Shown piece by piece: positions 1-11,612 of a DNA stretch of 64,000 bases. Position numbers and translations under genes: made by a program. Below the pieces are notes generated by a model. That model had not been told where the DNA came from and searched no databases. It saw nothing but the letters and a program-made list of their open reading frames with translations. Positions within the stretch are counted from its first letter, which is position 1, and each line of letters begins with the position of its first letter. This stretch comes from Helicostylum pulchrum (Eukaryota; Mucoromycota; Mucoromycetes; Mucorales; Mucoraceae), in NCBI GenBank assembly GCA_025677825.1, contig JAIXMO010000034.1, positions 186,001-250,000 on the forward strand. The letters are read 5' to 3'.

Positions 1-619
1 TAATCATTTCTTATATTGTAATAAGGTGCAACATATTCTTTTTCTTCGAGCGAATAGTAACGTGGAATACTAGCTTCAACCATACTGAGGATGCTTTAAA
101 GAGTAAAAAAAAAAGAGAGAGAATTCCACTTTTTGGCTTTTCTACAACCATTATTTTTATTGGAACTCAGGTTACAAGAACTTTACAGTCACAAGGCCAA
201 ATGCTTTTCTAGAAAGCTTTAATATATAAAAATACGTCGTACGTATTTAAATAAGTAACGATAATACCTTTAATATAATTATCGGTAATGAATAAATGAG
301 AGTTGAAGTGTCTTTTATTTCGCAAAGATTACGAAAAAAAAATCACCCCAATTTTAAAATTCTGACCATTCATGCTGAACACAGGTAAAGGCGAATCACA
401 CATAAACAAAAACTATTGTTGTCAGTGTCATTGAAATTTGGGATAGAGCTACAGCATTTATGAACGAGGTAAGAGTATAAAATTGAATTCGTGCTAATTA
501 ATAGTTGAAATAGAACCAGAACGGAGCAAAACAGATATCTGAAAAGGGGCTATAACTCTACCTCCATCGCTTAAAGAGACATCGAAACGTCCTAGATCAA
601 CGTGCTTCGACATCAGTAA
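1..619. other. Gene-poor AT-rich stretch
   Basis: I see no convincing gene here. Positions 480-619 are less AT-rich than the flanks and could be the decayed upstream part of the zinc-ribbon relic that follows, but its frame is broken by stops. A short open frame on the minus strand (about 613 down to 494, roughly 39 codons) looks coding-like but has no neighbouring exons that I can support. Confidence 0.5.
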
Positions 620-823
620 CACGAACAAGCGTCAACTAATGAACATTTAACGTCCCAAACACGCGTTTTCTTTTTTGGTGGTTTGAGTCACCCCGCTTGC
701 ATTTCGGTGATAAAGAAACATGTTGTTAAATCCAGGGACGCGTTGTCTTCTCTAGTTGGTTTGAGCACTGCGATGCTTCCGCAAGAGAAGATTGGCAACT
801 ACACTGTGGTTCTGGAGGTATGA
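620..823 (+). pseudogene. Zinc-ribbon transposase relic, copy 1 (TnpB/Fanzor-like C-terminus)
   Basis: An open frame of 67 codons after a stop at 617-619. It contains TNEHLTSQTRVFFF (from 635) and later KSRDALSSLVGLS (from 728). This matches the relic at 45.8-46.8 kb, which has TNEHNSSQTCVFCF followed by a TDSVSAFATGLA block, in the same order and with close nucleotide similarity around 635-676. The pattern of a Glu before a Cys-x2-Cys ribbon, then an RD-x2-SA block, resembles the C-terminal zinc ribbon and third RuvC motif of TnpB/Fanzor-type nucleases; that family assignment is inference. Both cysteines of the first ribbon pair are replaced here (Arg and Phe), the rest of the enzyme is missing, and the frame ends at 821-823, so it is a dead fragment. 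Confidence 0.55.
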
Positions 824-2184
824 AAAAAAAACATATTAATTCTCTTTTTCTCCGTCTCCAGTGACTTTTTTTTTTATTCAGAATTAAAGAAGCAGCTTTG
901 AGAGTAGGAAGAACACTTTATTGAATTATGCATGCAGGCGTATTTTTTTTTTAAGTTTAATCAATTACTTTTTTAAACGGTATACAAAACTTGTTTGGGT
1001 TTCTTAGAAGCCAAACGCCATTATTCGAAAGAAATAACATTTTAAAGTACACAAACCATGATAATCTTGTAAATTACCTAAAAAGATCTTTCTCGGGTGC
1101 TTATTACACTATAACAGAGCCTAACTAGAACGAGCCAAGAATGAACTCTATAGTTATGCATGTGTTTATTTTAAATTGCATCATTTGTATATTCCTTACT
1201 ATTTAGAATATCTAAAGCATGAGTTAGTATAAGGTGATATAATAAGTATTTAGACTTCAAGAAGCCGGGGGGGACGTATACGCTTCTTTTCTTTTTTTAT
1301 AGAGTGTTAAATCTAGTATGTACCGCAGCTTAAATGTGGATATGCATTGACATATTTTACATATGCGAATTATGATAATTGTAACTTTTTTGATAGCTTG
1401 CATGATATTACACCCAATGTGAACAAATATTAAAGTTGTTTCACCCGAAATAGGTTTAAGCTTAGTACCTTGAAATCGGAAACGTATATATCCCTTTCAT
1501 ATAAACAACCATTATCGACCTTGAACAACATGTGTATGGTATAAAGGATGTTGTGTACCGATGATTAAAATACAACCATTCCTCCTCCTTTTTCCCTAAT
1601 ATTCATTATCATTGACCGGCGATCAGTTTACATTTAGCCATTTCGTGACATGTTCTTTATCGGAATCGGACCACCATTGCTTTATGTGTTACAGCCAAAA
1701 AAAAGGATACCCCAGGCTGCAGTGCAAAGACGAATAGTATGCTATTCGAATTGATGCATTAACATTCTTTATTACGGAACCCCCCAAACTGCAAAAAAAC
1801 ATGCATTTATAAACAATTAGGTCAATTCGGATTTGAATTCAGATGGATGTTTCGTATGTTTGTAAAAAAAAACCCTTTTATATTCATTTTATATCTATTT
1901 ATATCCAAATGTTTAAATGATTCTTTAACTGCTTTTTTTTTTCTTTTACAGCGTATAAAATATGTACGTGCGTGTGTATATTTACAATCTTGTTTTGTTC
2001 TGGTGTATTTTCGATCACCGAGGTGTAAACTGCTTGAGTTACCAGAGAAACAAAGAAGAGAGGGGTGTGTGTGTGTGTGTTGGCGGGGGACCAACTCAAA
2101 CCTTTTTGCAGAAATTTTAACTCCAAAAAATGCACTTTAGTGACGTTGATTAACCTAATCAGGTAAGGTGCGATTTCAAAAAAG
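824..2184. other. Gene-poor AT-rich stretch
   Basis: No gene is supported. The open frames around 1.82-2.14 kb overlap each other on both strands, are low in complexity and have no recognisable motif. A (GT)n run lies near 2065-2080. The stretch probably includes upstream regulatory DNA of the SKN7-type gene. Confidence 0.5.
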
Positions 2185-2346
2185 GTGAGAGAAAAGAGTT
2201 TTTTTTTTCTTATATCTTGTACTTCCCTTTTTTTTCTCTCTTATTTTTTCCTTTACCTTCTTTTTTTTTTACATTATACTTTTTTTTTTTCTAGCTTTGC
2301 TTTTATTACTTTTTTTTCTTTTTTTCAAAAAAAAATTACGAATAGA
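2185..2346 (+). promoter_or_regulatory. T/C-rich leader of the SKN7-type gene
   Basis: Almost unbroken runs of T and C interrupted by short A tracts lie directly before the start codon at 2347. Similar pyrimidine-rich leaders precede transketolase, KU70 and YVH1 in this window, so this is probably the core promoter and transcription start region. No TATA box or factor site is distinct enough to name. Confidence 0.45.
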
Positions 2347-4633
2347 ATGGAAGAAACAAAAGACTTTACAAGTAAAGCAAACTCATCTAAAAAAGTTTTG
2401 AAGAATTCCAATAAAAACCAAAATGAATCAAGTAATTCAGCTGTACCTGACTTTATACAAAAACTATTTCGGTTAGAAACAAAAAAAATCAGCTGATTCA
2501 CACACACACACACGCACGTATTTACAGAATCTAATATTATATAAAAAAATAGGATGCTAGAAAATAAAGCCTTTAAAGACGTATTTTGTTGGGATCCTTC
2601 AGGTACAACTTTTCTGGTAAAAGACACCAACGAATTTTCAAAGTCAATTCTACCAAAACATTTTAAACATTGTAACTTTGCCAGTTTTGTACGTCAATTA
2701 AATAAATACGATTTTCACAAGATCAGAAGTAACGCGGATGAAAGTCAAAAGTTATACGGAGATCAGGTACGTTTTTTTCTTTATCGTATTGTATATATTC
2801 ATACAATCTAATATGTCATTATATAGACCTGGGAATTCGAACACTGTAACTTTAAACGAGACCGAAAAGACTTGTTAGAAGAGATCAAAAGAAAGACACC
2901 AGGAAAGAAAAAGAAGGTCACTTCACAAGTAGATGCTGCTATGGATACAGATACACCTTCGCCTACCACTGCTAATTCGAGTCTTAATTCACCCATCTTG
3001 AATGAACCTGAATCTTCTGCACTGGTCGAACTTCGAAAGCTGACTAAAAATCTTCAATCCCAAGTCTATCAATTAAAACAATCTCAAATCGAATTAGAGA
3101 CTACTGTAAGTAATATGGATAAAACAGATAAACTGATTATGGCCGAACTTTCGGGATTTCAACAAAGCCTAAAGAGAAAAGATGAAATCATTAAAGAATG
3201 TTTGAAACTAACAGTAAAGACACGACCCGAAGAAGGTAAAAAAAGGGAAAAAATATATATTTATATGTGTGTATATTGTTACTAAAAAATAAGCTGTGTA
3301 GGACAAACACACGTTAAAATAGAAGATATGCCTGTGGTATCTACACCACCACCTTCAATAGCATCATCTTCGTCTTCTACAAATAACTGGAGTGATCAAT
3401 CGACTATTCCTATTGAAAGTATTTTAACTGATCTATTTTTACCATCCCCACCACAAAGTTCGATTGATACGGCATCGGTAGCCGCTGCAGCTGCTCAATT
3501 AAACGGAGGAAGTATAATTGGTTCATCTATCAAAACCTCGGATGGTCTAAGATTTTTAGCTCTTGGTAGACTTTCATCTAATAATAACAATAATAATAAT
3601 AATAGTAATGACAATGAAAATGATACTATTACTGGTACTACTAGTAATAGCACTTCACCAAGTGAAGGTATTAAAGTACAAGATATTAATAATATCATTA
3701 ATGCCGATCATGTGCCTACTTCCGAGACAGATAAAGGTAAAAAGAAAATGGTGGCAAGTTGGACAACACCCCCACGTGTACTACTCGTGGATGATGACTC
3801 TGTTTACCGAGACGTTAGCGGGCGTATGTTAAATATGATCGGCTGCTCAATTGACCTTGCAAAAGATGGCTTAGAAGCACTACAAAAAATGAGCATTGAA
3901 AAATACGATTTAATTCTAATGGTATACTATATAATATACATGTATATAAATAGTGTTACGTATATATTTAACCCGGCTTTTCTCTTTTTAGGATATTGTT
4001 ATGCCTAAAATGGATGGTATTGCAACAACGAGAAATATTCGACGCTATGATGCTTACACACCTATTGTGTCAATGACATCTAATTTCACACATAATGATA
4101 TCATGGAATACATTGGTATTGGTATGAATGACATCTTACCAAAACCATTTTCCAAAAACACCTTGTATGATATATTAGAAAAACATTGTGCTCATCTAAA
4201 GATCATACAAAGGCAACAAACAGATGAAGTAATTATTCACAGAGGCTTGGGAATTCCGCAAGCAAATATAACTCCGTTGTTAGAAGACTCAACTTCTTCT
4301 AATTACACTTACCCCACAAGTAATACTAATAACACCATTGTTGATACCCCTTCTACTTCTTCTTCTTCTCCACCTACAAATAATTCTCCCACTCCTACCG
4401 CAATCACAGCAAATGCTACTACTACAACTACAACATCACCATCAACAACGTCAACAACAACAAACAATGATTCAAGTTATTGGCAACCTATTGATAATAG
4501 AAAACTTGTTTGGTCATCTTCTTCTTCTGTACAACAAAAGTATCACCCTGCACCACATCATCAACAACAACAACAACAACAACAACATAAACGACAAAAG
4601 CTGAATGATTTATATGATGCTCCTCAATTCTAA
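2347..4633 (+). CDS. SKN7: Skn7/Prr1-type transcription factor: HSF DNA-binding domain plus response-regulator receiver
   Basis: This is the nuclear response regulator at the end of fungal multistep phosphorelays, controlling oxidative and osmotic stress genes. Five exons fit: 2347-2471, 2553-2766, 2827-3235, 3302-3921 and 3992-4633, giving about 669 aa. Acceptor 3322 also keeps frame for exon 4. The HSF-type domain spans about residues 30-135 (PDFIQKLFR, then [14 protein letters not shown], then [12 protein letters not shown]) and is followed by a predicted coiled coil near 190-250. The receiver domain starts near residue 405 with VLLVDDD. The phospho-acceptor Asp (about 457, in DIVMPKMDG) is the first codon of the last exon. 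The conserved Ser/Thr (SMTSN) and Lys (PKPF) are present. Ser/Thr/Asn-rich linkers and a His/Gln-rich C-terminus flank the domains. Intron 1 carries a (CA)n repeat. It converges on ARP4. Confidence 0.93.
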
Positions 4634-4780
4634 CGAAAACTCCCCCCAAAAAAAAATTCCCTTTTTCATATAGTTGTACATAACTCAAATAAAATAAAAT
4701 AAAAGCTGTTATCGCTCTTTTTTATCCTTTATTTCCTGCGTTACATATTATTTTTGCGTGCATTTATTATTTTATTTTGT

Positions 4781-6473
4781 TCAGCATTTTCTATGAATAA
4801 TGGAAGCACCAAATTCCTCGTACTCTTTTCTGGAAATCCATAATTGATGGAAAGTACCTAAAGATGCTAAAATGGAACCACCTAACCAACTACTACTTTT
4901 ACGTTCTGTAGCATTACCTGTAGCATGAATCTTGATTTTACTCTACAGTAATATTTTTAGTAAATGAAGACAAACGTATATGTGTATGTGTACTTACTCC
5001 AGGTGCCTTTAATGGTAATTCATAGTTTAATCTTTCATTAAATCCATTAAATAATGTATTACCACCAGTAACTACAACATTATTAAATAAAAGTGGACGT
5101 AAATCAATATCACAACTACTGATACTGTCATAAACCATTTCATGCACTCCAACATTTTCCTCTTCAGTAGTATTTTCGTCAGTTTCTTCTTTAGGTTCTT
5201 CGTTAATCTGAGGTTGGAAAAGTGTCTCAGGGACCTTATATCTTTCTAATCCAAACGCATGATTGAAACCATCAGGGAATTCAAAGGATCTCTTTGACCT
5301 TGACGATAAAAGACTATTCTTCCACAACAATGATTAACTTTTATCCAAAAACTATATTAAATATATATGTATACATACTCTTCATCAAACGTAACATCAG
5401 ATACTTGACAAATATTTTCCTTGTATTCGTTTAAAACTCTCTATAATAAAAAAATAGTCAGCTTATTTTGGTCCTTAAACTTGTGTTTATAATTATTTAC
5501 AGTTGTTTGATAGTCGTTAAAACTATCTGTAATGCCTTCCAATTCGCGTAATTGTATATCAGGTTTCTGATCGCTCTCAACTTGCTTCTTCTTTGCAATT
5601 CTATAATGAGGTACAATAGTATAATTTAAATCGTTATAAAGTTGTTTTTTTATCTGATTCGCCAATAAATCACCAGCAACAGGTTGGTGAAAAATACCGT
5701 TTCTTAAAACGAATCCATCATATACTGGTACTGCACTAGTGACTCCTCCGCCAGAATCAAGTACAAGTGCTGTAGCTCTTCCAACTGAAAATCTAATCAT
5801 CATAATGTAAGTATTCTATATACGCATACTAATAACCTTGGAAACTTACGCTGTCATCACTGCATCTTGTGCAAGATAAAAAGCAGGAAATTGAAACTTT
5901 TCGAACGCTAATTCTATTGTCTTTTCACGTTTTTCTTTTGTATTCCAAGCAGCTTCTGTACATAATAAAGGATGATTCTCTGGATCGACTCTTAACATGT
6001 CGTTAAAGGCTGCATCCCAAATATGTTCAATAGCTTCCCAATCTTCAACTAAAAAAATCTCTTAGTACCCTCAACTCGTTTTACTTTTTTTACTGGTATA
6101 ACTTACCCATGCCATCCTTCATGGGATTTTGAACTTCCATATTACTTCTAAACTTGTTTATTTTGTTGTCTCCAATATAATAATGCCTTTTAGTTTGTTG
6201 AGCTGGAGGTTGAGTAGGAGGTTGAGCTTCTTCTCCTTGTTCGCCCATTACAACATCTTCTGTTTGAATAGGTTCTTCCTTGTCAATGTAACCAAAACTG
6301 GTAGGAAACATGACACGAGGCGTATCTTCGCCTGCATAACCAGCACGCGTCATGGTTGTGCCAATGTCAAGCACAAGCGCATTTACTTCGTCTTTTATTT
6401 TTCGTTTGCAATTTTTTTAGTTATTTTTCCATCGTTATTTTCTAAATTAATTACCTCCACCATAAGCTACCAT
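4781..6473 (-). CDS. ARP4: Actin-related protein 4 (Arp4/BAF53 type)
   Basis: A nuclear actin-related protein that pairs with actin in NuA4, SWR1 and INO80-type chromatin complexes. Seven exons fit on the minus strand: 6473-6455, 6391-6107, 6048-5850, 5792-5501, 5440-5379, 5313-4998 and 4942-4781, giving 444 aa. The start is MVAYGG, joined to [20 protein letters not shown], which matches the BAF53/Arp4 N-terminus (GGDEV, then the phosphate-1 loop). LVLDSGGG is the second nucleotide loop. SFEFPDGFN and [12 protein letters not shown] are also family signatures, and the end is [17 protein letters not shown] then [11 protein letters not shown]. Insertions relative to actin (an acidic/Gln/Pro stretch near residues 60-85 and an acidic stretch near 320) fit Arp4 rather than actin. 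The first exon has only 19 coding bases. Confidence 0.93.
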
Positions 6474-6675
6474 TTTCTTCTTTAAAATAGTAAACAGGAA
6501 GAAAAGAGAGAGATATAGAAAAAAAGAGAGGGAAAAATATTTTACTTGCAGAGAGAGACTGTCAATTATCCTTGTTACAAAAAAAAACTAAATAGTTTTT
6601 CTTTAATTTTATATTTATTTACAAGAAGATGTTGGTATTTTAAAAGAAAAAAATGATATTGTGCACAAGAATATT

Positions 6676-8473
6676 TTAAACATCTACTTGACGTTCTTCA
6701 GCGATACTTCTAGCGGTACCAGCAGCTAATTCGCTTTCCCAGACTAATTGCTTGTTAATAGCACCAAGGTAAGCTTTGGCAGCAGCCGTAAGGATATCAA
6801 CATCTGCAATACTGGCACCAAATAATGCCTTGGCAAGACGCTCGTCCTTCTTGGTAACATCAGCACTTGCATCAACCTTGACTTGAATCTCTGCTTTACC
6901 TAAAGCGTCACTACCTTCACCGACCGCACTAATATCGAACTTTGTAAGGATGAAACGACGACCGACACTACGTTGAATTGCTTCAAAGATAGCATCGACA
7001 GGACCATTGATACCCACTGCAGCATCGCAAATTTCCTTATCTGCCTTTACGTCATAAAGCTTGACACTAGCTGTAGAAGTAGTATCAGAACCCGCTACCA
7101 CCTGCGTAGAAACAAGCGTATAGAAAGAAGTGGCCACATGTGCACTAATTTGGTTACTGAGAATCGCAAGAATATCTGCATCATTGACATTCTTCTTCTT
7201 GTCACAGAGCAGCTTGAAGTCATCAAAGGCAGTTTGGAAATCATCATCGGATACATCAGAGAACCCTAATTCCTTACAACGTTCACGGAAAGCGTTACGA
7301 CCAGAATGCTTACCAAGGACGAGAGAAATATCGGTTACACCGACAGTTTCAGCATTAATAATTTCATACGTTTGACGGTTCTTGAGAATACCATCTTGAT
7401 GAATACCAGATTCGTGAAGAAAAGCGTTACGACCGACAATAGCCTTGTTGGGTTGAATCATCATACCTGAAAGTGAGGAGACCATTTGTGAAGTACGATA
7501 AATTAAAGTGGTATTGATTGTATGATGAACAGGGTAATAGTTGGGGTGAGTGTGAATAGCCATAACTACTTCCTCCATGGCTGTGTTACCAGCGCGCTCT
7601 CCAATACCGTTAATTGTCACCTCTACTTGACGAGCACCGTTCGAGATACCAGCAAGTGTATTAGCAGTAGCTAACCCAAGATCGTTATGGCAATGAGTAG
7701 AGAAAATAGCCTTTTTAGCACCAGGTGTGTTCTTCACAAGATATTTAATAAGGTTTCCGTACTCCTCGGGCGTATTGTAACCAACGGTATCGGGGATATT
7801 AAGTGTGGTGGCACCAGCCGCAATCACCTCACCAAGCACTTTGCAAAGGAAATCGGGGTCGGAACGACCAGCATCTTCAGGAGAAAACTCAACATCGTCA
7901 ACAAAAGTACGAGCAAGCGTGACGGCTGCAACTGCGCGTTTAACACATTCTTCACGGTCAATCTTGAGCTTGTATTTAAGATGGAGGTCGGATGTGGCAA
8001 GGAAAACGTGAATACGTTTATGAGGTGCAGAGGAAATAGCTTCTGCACAACGTTTAATATCTCCAGGTGTTGATCTAGCAAGACCACAAATAGTCTTAAC
8101 AGAAGGAAGTTAATATGGTTTTATTCTCTACCCCTCCTCCAAGAAAATAATAATTTTTTTACACTCTTACCATAGGTTTACCAATCTTTTCTCTATCGAC
8201 CATCAAAGTTCCTACTTCAGTAGCAATACGTTGTACGGCTTCAAAATCACCTACGGAGGCAATTGGAAACCCTGCTTCAAGAACATCAACACCAAGACGA
8301 GAGAGCTGTTTAGCAATTTCAATCTTTTCTTCTGTGTTTAAAGTGACACCAGGAGACTATAACATTCGGTGTGTTGAATATTTTTTTATTTACCGCGTAA
8401 TATATATCTTTTTTACCTGTTCACCATCGCGAAGAGTTGTGTCAAAAATAATAAGTTTATCGGTAGTAGCCAT
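6676..8473 (-). CDS. LEU4: 2-isopropylmalate synthase (LeuA type 1 subfamily)
   Basis: Catalyses the first committed step of leucine synthesis: acetyl-CoA plus 2-oxoisovalerate to 2-isopropylmalate. Three exons: 8473-8417, 8356-8171 and 8094-6676, giving 553 aa. The start is [19 protein letters not shown], with the family signature reading directly into [11 protein letters not shown] after intron 1. [10 protein letters not shown] carries the metal-binding His-x-His, and GIHQDG and the C-terminal allosteric-type region (about the last 150 residues, ending [10 protein letters not shown]) are present. The [12 protein letters not shown] signature sits almost at residue 1, as in bacterial and plant LeuA type 1, whereas ascomycete Leu4 belongs to type 2 with an N-terminal extension; that comparison is from memory of the families. 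No mitochondrial presequence is obvious. It is downstream of and co-oriented with ARP4. Confidence 0.93.
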
Positions 8474-9501
8474 TTTGATAGTTTTTAATTTAAATATGTT
8501 TATAAATAAAAGAGTAAAAAAGAAAAATAGATTTCCCCAAAAAAACTTTATTTTATGTATAAAATTTTCACGTCTTTATAGGTTATGACCAGTTTGGTAC
8601 ATTTGACCAATCAGAGTAGAAAATCTGCTTTAACTACAAATAATTTAACCAATAAAACTGTGTAATTGCATATAAGTCATACAGCTGTTTGTAACTATTT
8701 ACCCATAAAAGTGTCTTTGTCTTTTTGTGTAATCATTTCGATTCACACGGTATTAAAGACTATGCAATCTGTTTTAATCTTACAAGTGCTATACAAATAT
8801 TTGTTAGCATTTTACTGGGTTTTCTTTTCTTTTTATCATGGTATAATGGACATTAGTTTTTTTTTTTTTCATCGTGACTCATTGAGAAGGAAAGGCTACC
8901 ATTTAAAGGCGGAATTTATAAATGGTTACCATAATTCTAATATGCGTACCATTCCCTTCCACGGCATAACTGGGGTTCGGGTGGAAGTAACATAGTTTTG
9001 CCCCTTTCCGGATAAGAATAATTCGCTGTCATATTCATTACGCTCGGGTACATGAAGCTGTTTCATAATTAAAAAAACAAAATGATCGTGACATTTTAAA
9101 ATAAGTGAGAGTTTGTTATTTACTATATACTACTTATTGATTTACTGTAATCATCTCTTTAGATGAAATATATGCATGTACGTTCTTACAGTTCATAATC
9201 TATAAATCGGCTCCAGCATAAGAGCGCTAGTTACCAATAGGCAAGTCTCAATAAAAACACATGCCTTATCAAAACTGTTCTTGCATTTATATACCGTAAA
9301 ATCTCGTATGCAAACTAGTGCGGCAGTGTTTACAAGTCATTAATCCCAGATATATATGCCTGATCCCGGAGCGAGAAGACCATAAGTAAGTCTATGTGGC
9401 TCTCTCTAACCAAGATAGTGGCATTTTAAGGATGCAATCAGAACAGAATATTGCATATATATATATATATATACGAAATAAGGCTTAAAAGCGGATAAGT
9501 A
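8474..9501. other. Intergenic stretch upstream of the isopropylmalate synthase gene
   Basis: No gene is supported. The proximal part should carry the promoter of the 2-isopropylmalate synthase gene. An (AT)n run lies near 9456-9473. The 109-codon open frame at 8.67-9.0 kb has no recognisable motif or splicing context. Confidence 0.5.
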
Positions 9502-9789
9502 CAGTAGCGGGTCTATTTAAGGGTGACTGAAATGCGGAAGAAAATCCACCCTTATATCGAACACATCCTTATTATCGTGCAGTGAATAATTACTTCTAAA
9601 AAGAAAAAAGCTCACTGAGATACTTGAGTTTCAATAATCGCTCACATAAGAAATCACTGCTAAAATTAGCAGTTATGGTAAATATTGGTTTTTATTTTTT
9701 AAAGAAACAGGAAACACTTTTTGGACCTTATTTTTTTAATACAAAATAGTTGTTTTAAATATATCTTTGATAAAAAAATTAAAAACGAA

Positions 9790-10440
9790 CGTTTTTGTTT
9801 TTTTTTTCGATTTTCATTTTTGGGGTCAACCCCTTTTGTGTTTTTGTGGTTATTTTACCATTACTTCAGATCCAATTTTCCTATCTTTGTGTAAAAAACA
9901 TGTATAAAATAGAACTCTTTTAGACTCTTCTAATCCATTTTAAATAATACTTTTACTGCAAAAATTGAAAGAGTAATCGCTGTTTTAGACGTTTTTTTTT
10001 TTGGGTAAAAAATACACTTTTTTAGTGTAACATCGTGTAACCATTTTCAGAGTGTCGCGATTACATAAAATATAGTTTTTTATTACCGTGTTTGGTTATA
10101 GCACCGAATGTAGATATTTCAAAACTATATACTGGATGTTTATAAAAGAAAGCGCTACATCTAAAACTGGGCGAAAAAACGCGCTTTAAAGAAATCGCTA
10201 TTTTAAGGATCACTTAACTCGAATTTGAGCGAAAAAAACGTCTAAAACAGTGATTACTCGTTCAGTATTTTTATTAAAAATATAAGTTTAAATGGATTAA
10301 ATGCGCCTAAAAGAGGGCTTTACTATCATTGTCTTTTCCGCAAATAAAGACAAATTGGATCGGAAGTAATTTCAAAGTAACCTCAAAAACACAATAGGGT
10401 TTAACCCCCCAAAATGACCAAAAATGATATAAAACAACAT
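9790..10440. repeat. Long imperfect inverted repeat inside the TIR element
   Basis: The left arm (about 9790-10002) and the reverse complement of the right arm (about 10230-10440) share a run of blocks in the same order: a GGGTTAACCC-like core with TGTGTTTTTG, then ATTACTTC.GATCCAATTT, then TCTTTTAG, then TAATCCATTT, then GAGTAATC.CTGTTTTAGACG and a T run. The arms are roughly 210 bp and separated by about 230 bp, so the single strand could fold into a long hairpin. Identity is partial, so this is an old duplication. Confidence 0.75.
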
Positions 10441-10602
10441 GCAGTATACAATTTTTTTTATTAAAGACAACATTTTAAAGACTAACTTTTACTAAGTAAC
10501 TTGGGCAAAAGAGTCATTTCCCGACGTTTAATTACACAAAGAAAACATCTTATTTTGATCACCAAAAAATGACCTTTTTTAGAAGTTACTTCTAAACCTT
10601 CA

Positions 10603-10624
10603 CTTAAAAACACGCGTTTTTAAG
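10603..10624. repeat. Short perfect-arm hairpin
   Basis: Arms CTTAAAAAC and GTTTTTAAG enclose the 4-base loop ACGC. It lies within the 1.73-kb TIR element, outside the long fold-back. Confidence 0.7.
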
Positions 10625-11229
10625 TAGATAATGGATGAACAACAATCTATGGTATTAGTTTAAATAGTTCTTGAGCTTTTTCAAGCTATAGTACAAGAAA
10701 CTATGATGCGTATCGTTTTTTACAAGAGCTCAAATATTAAAATTATGTTAAATTATATTACATTTTTTATTGATGTCAGTTAAAATAGTACAAAGCTATT
10801 TATTGGAATACCACATAACAATGTACTTAAAAACTGCTAGCTATGATATATAGAACTAAACGATATTTTTGCGTTCACTTTATTTGGCTTATATTTTATT
10901 CCTTTCCAATGTTTCATTACTTAGCAACAGTCTTTATTTAATTACTTTTCCTAGTTAATTTTCTAAAAATTCACCGCTGATACGTGCTCCATTCCAGTCT
11001 AAATGTATTGTCCTCGTATTTTAATTACTTTGTAAGGATTATTTTATTATTCAACTTATCGGTTTGATTATTATCCCTTTGCTTTAATAATATCGATCGC
11101 TAATTCACTTTTGATGACTAGACGCTTTTATATAAGCTAAATAAGACTTTTTTTTATTATATATTTAGTGGTTTTGTGAAGTTTAATTTTACCCTTAAAC
11201 TAGGTTACCCCTAAATAGAGCCGCTACTG

Positions 11230-11612
11230 TATGTGCTTTTAAAAAAAGACATGTTAAATATTCTCATGTTGTTAAGTACAGCTAAAGTTGTACCCTGATA
11301 TAGAGACTTAAACGCAAACCTTGTTTGTTCCCAGTTTTTCCATTTGAAAGGATAATAAGACGTTACTTTCGTCATATTAAACGTTATTTGTCTTTTACTT
11401 ATAGCTTTGGGCGCATTACGGTGTCATATCCGATACTACTTGCACGAAACTATAGCTTTCTTTACTTGACCGAAGCACTGTGACCGTAAAAAAGAAAAAT
11501 ATCGGAGTTCACAACTCCTGGACCTTCTTTTTTTTTTAATTGTTATGGTAAAACCACCAAGGGGTGGGCCTTATCCTGCACTTTTATTTACTCTTTTATT
11601 TTATTTTTTGAC
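11230..11612. promoter_or_regulatory. Upstream region of COQ5
   Basis: Non-coding. It begins with the TA on the right flank of the TIR element and ends in a T-rich leader before the COQ5 start, so the element's right edge lies under 400 bp from the COQ5 start codon. No specific factor site can be named. Confidence 0.4.

Larger units (their letters stand above)
9502..11229. mobile_element. Non-autonomous TIR element (Tc1/mariner-like ends), TA target duplication
   Basis: The left end reads CAGTAGCGGGTCTATTTA and the right end, on the opposite strand, CAGTAGCGGCTCTATTTA; the match continues with few mismatches to about 28 bp. TA dinucleotides sit immediately outside each end (9500-9501 and 11230-11231), the target duplication expected of Tc1/mariner elements, whose termini often start CAGT. 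The element is 1,728 bp and I find no transposase frame, so it would need to be mobilised in trans. Much of its left half is a long imperfect fold-back repeat, described separately. Confidence 0.75.

Noticed and set aside
658..790. An apparent direct repeat (ACGCGTT...TTTGAG) at 662 and 738
   Set aside because: The plus-strand frame through both matches the zinc-ribbon relic, and the match is short and gapped; coincidence within decayed coding sequence is enough.
1822..2140. Three overlapping open frames of 78-97 codons on both strands
   Set aside because: Low complexity, no motifs and mutual overlap; AT-rich sequence with few stops explains them.
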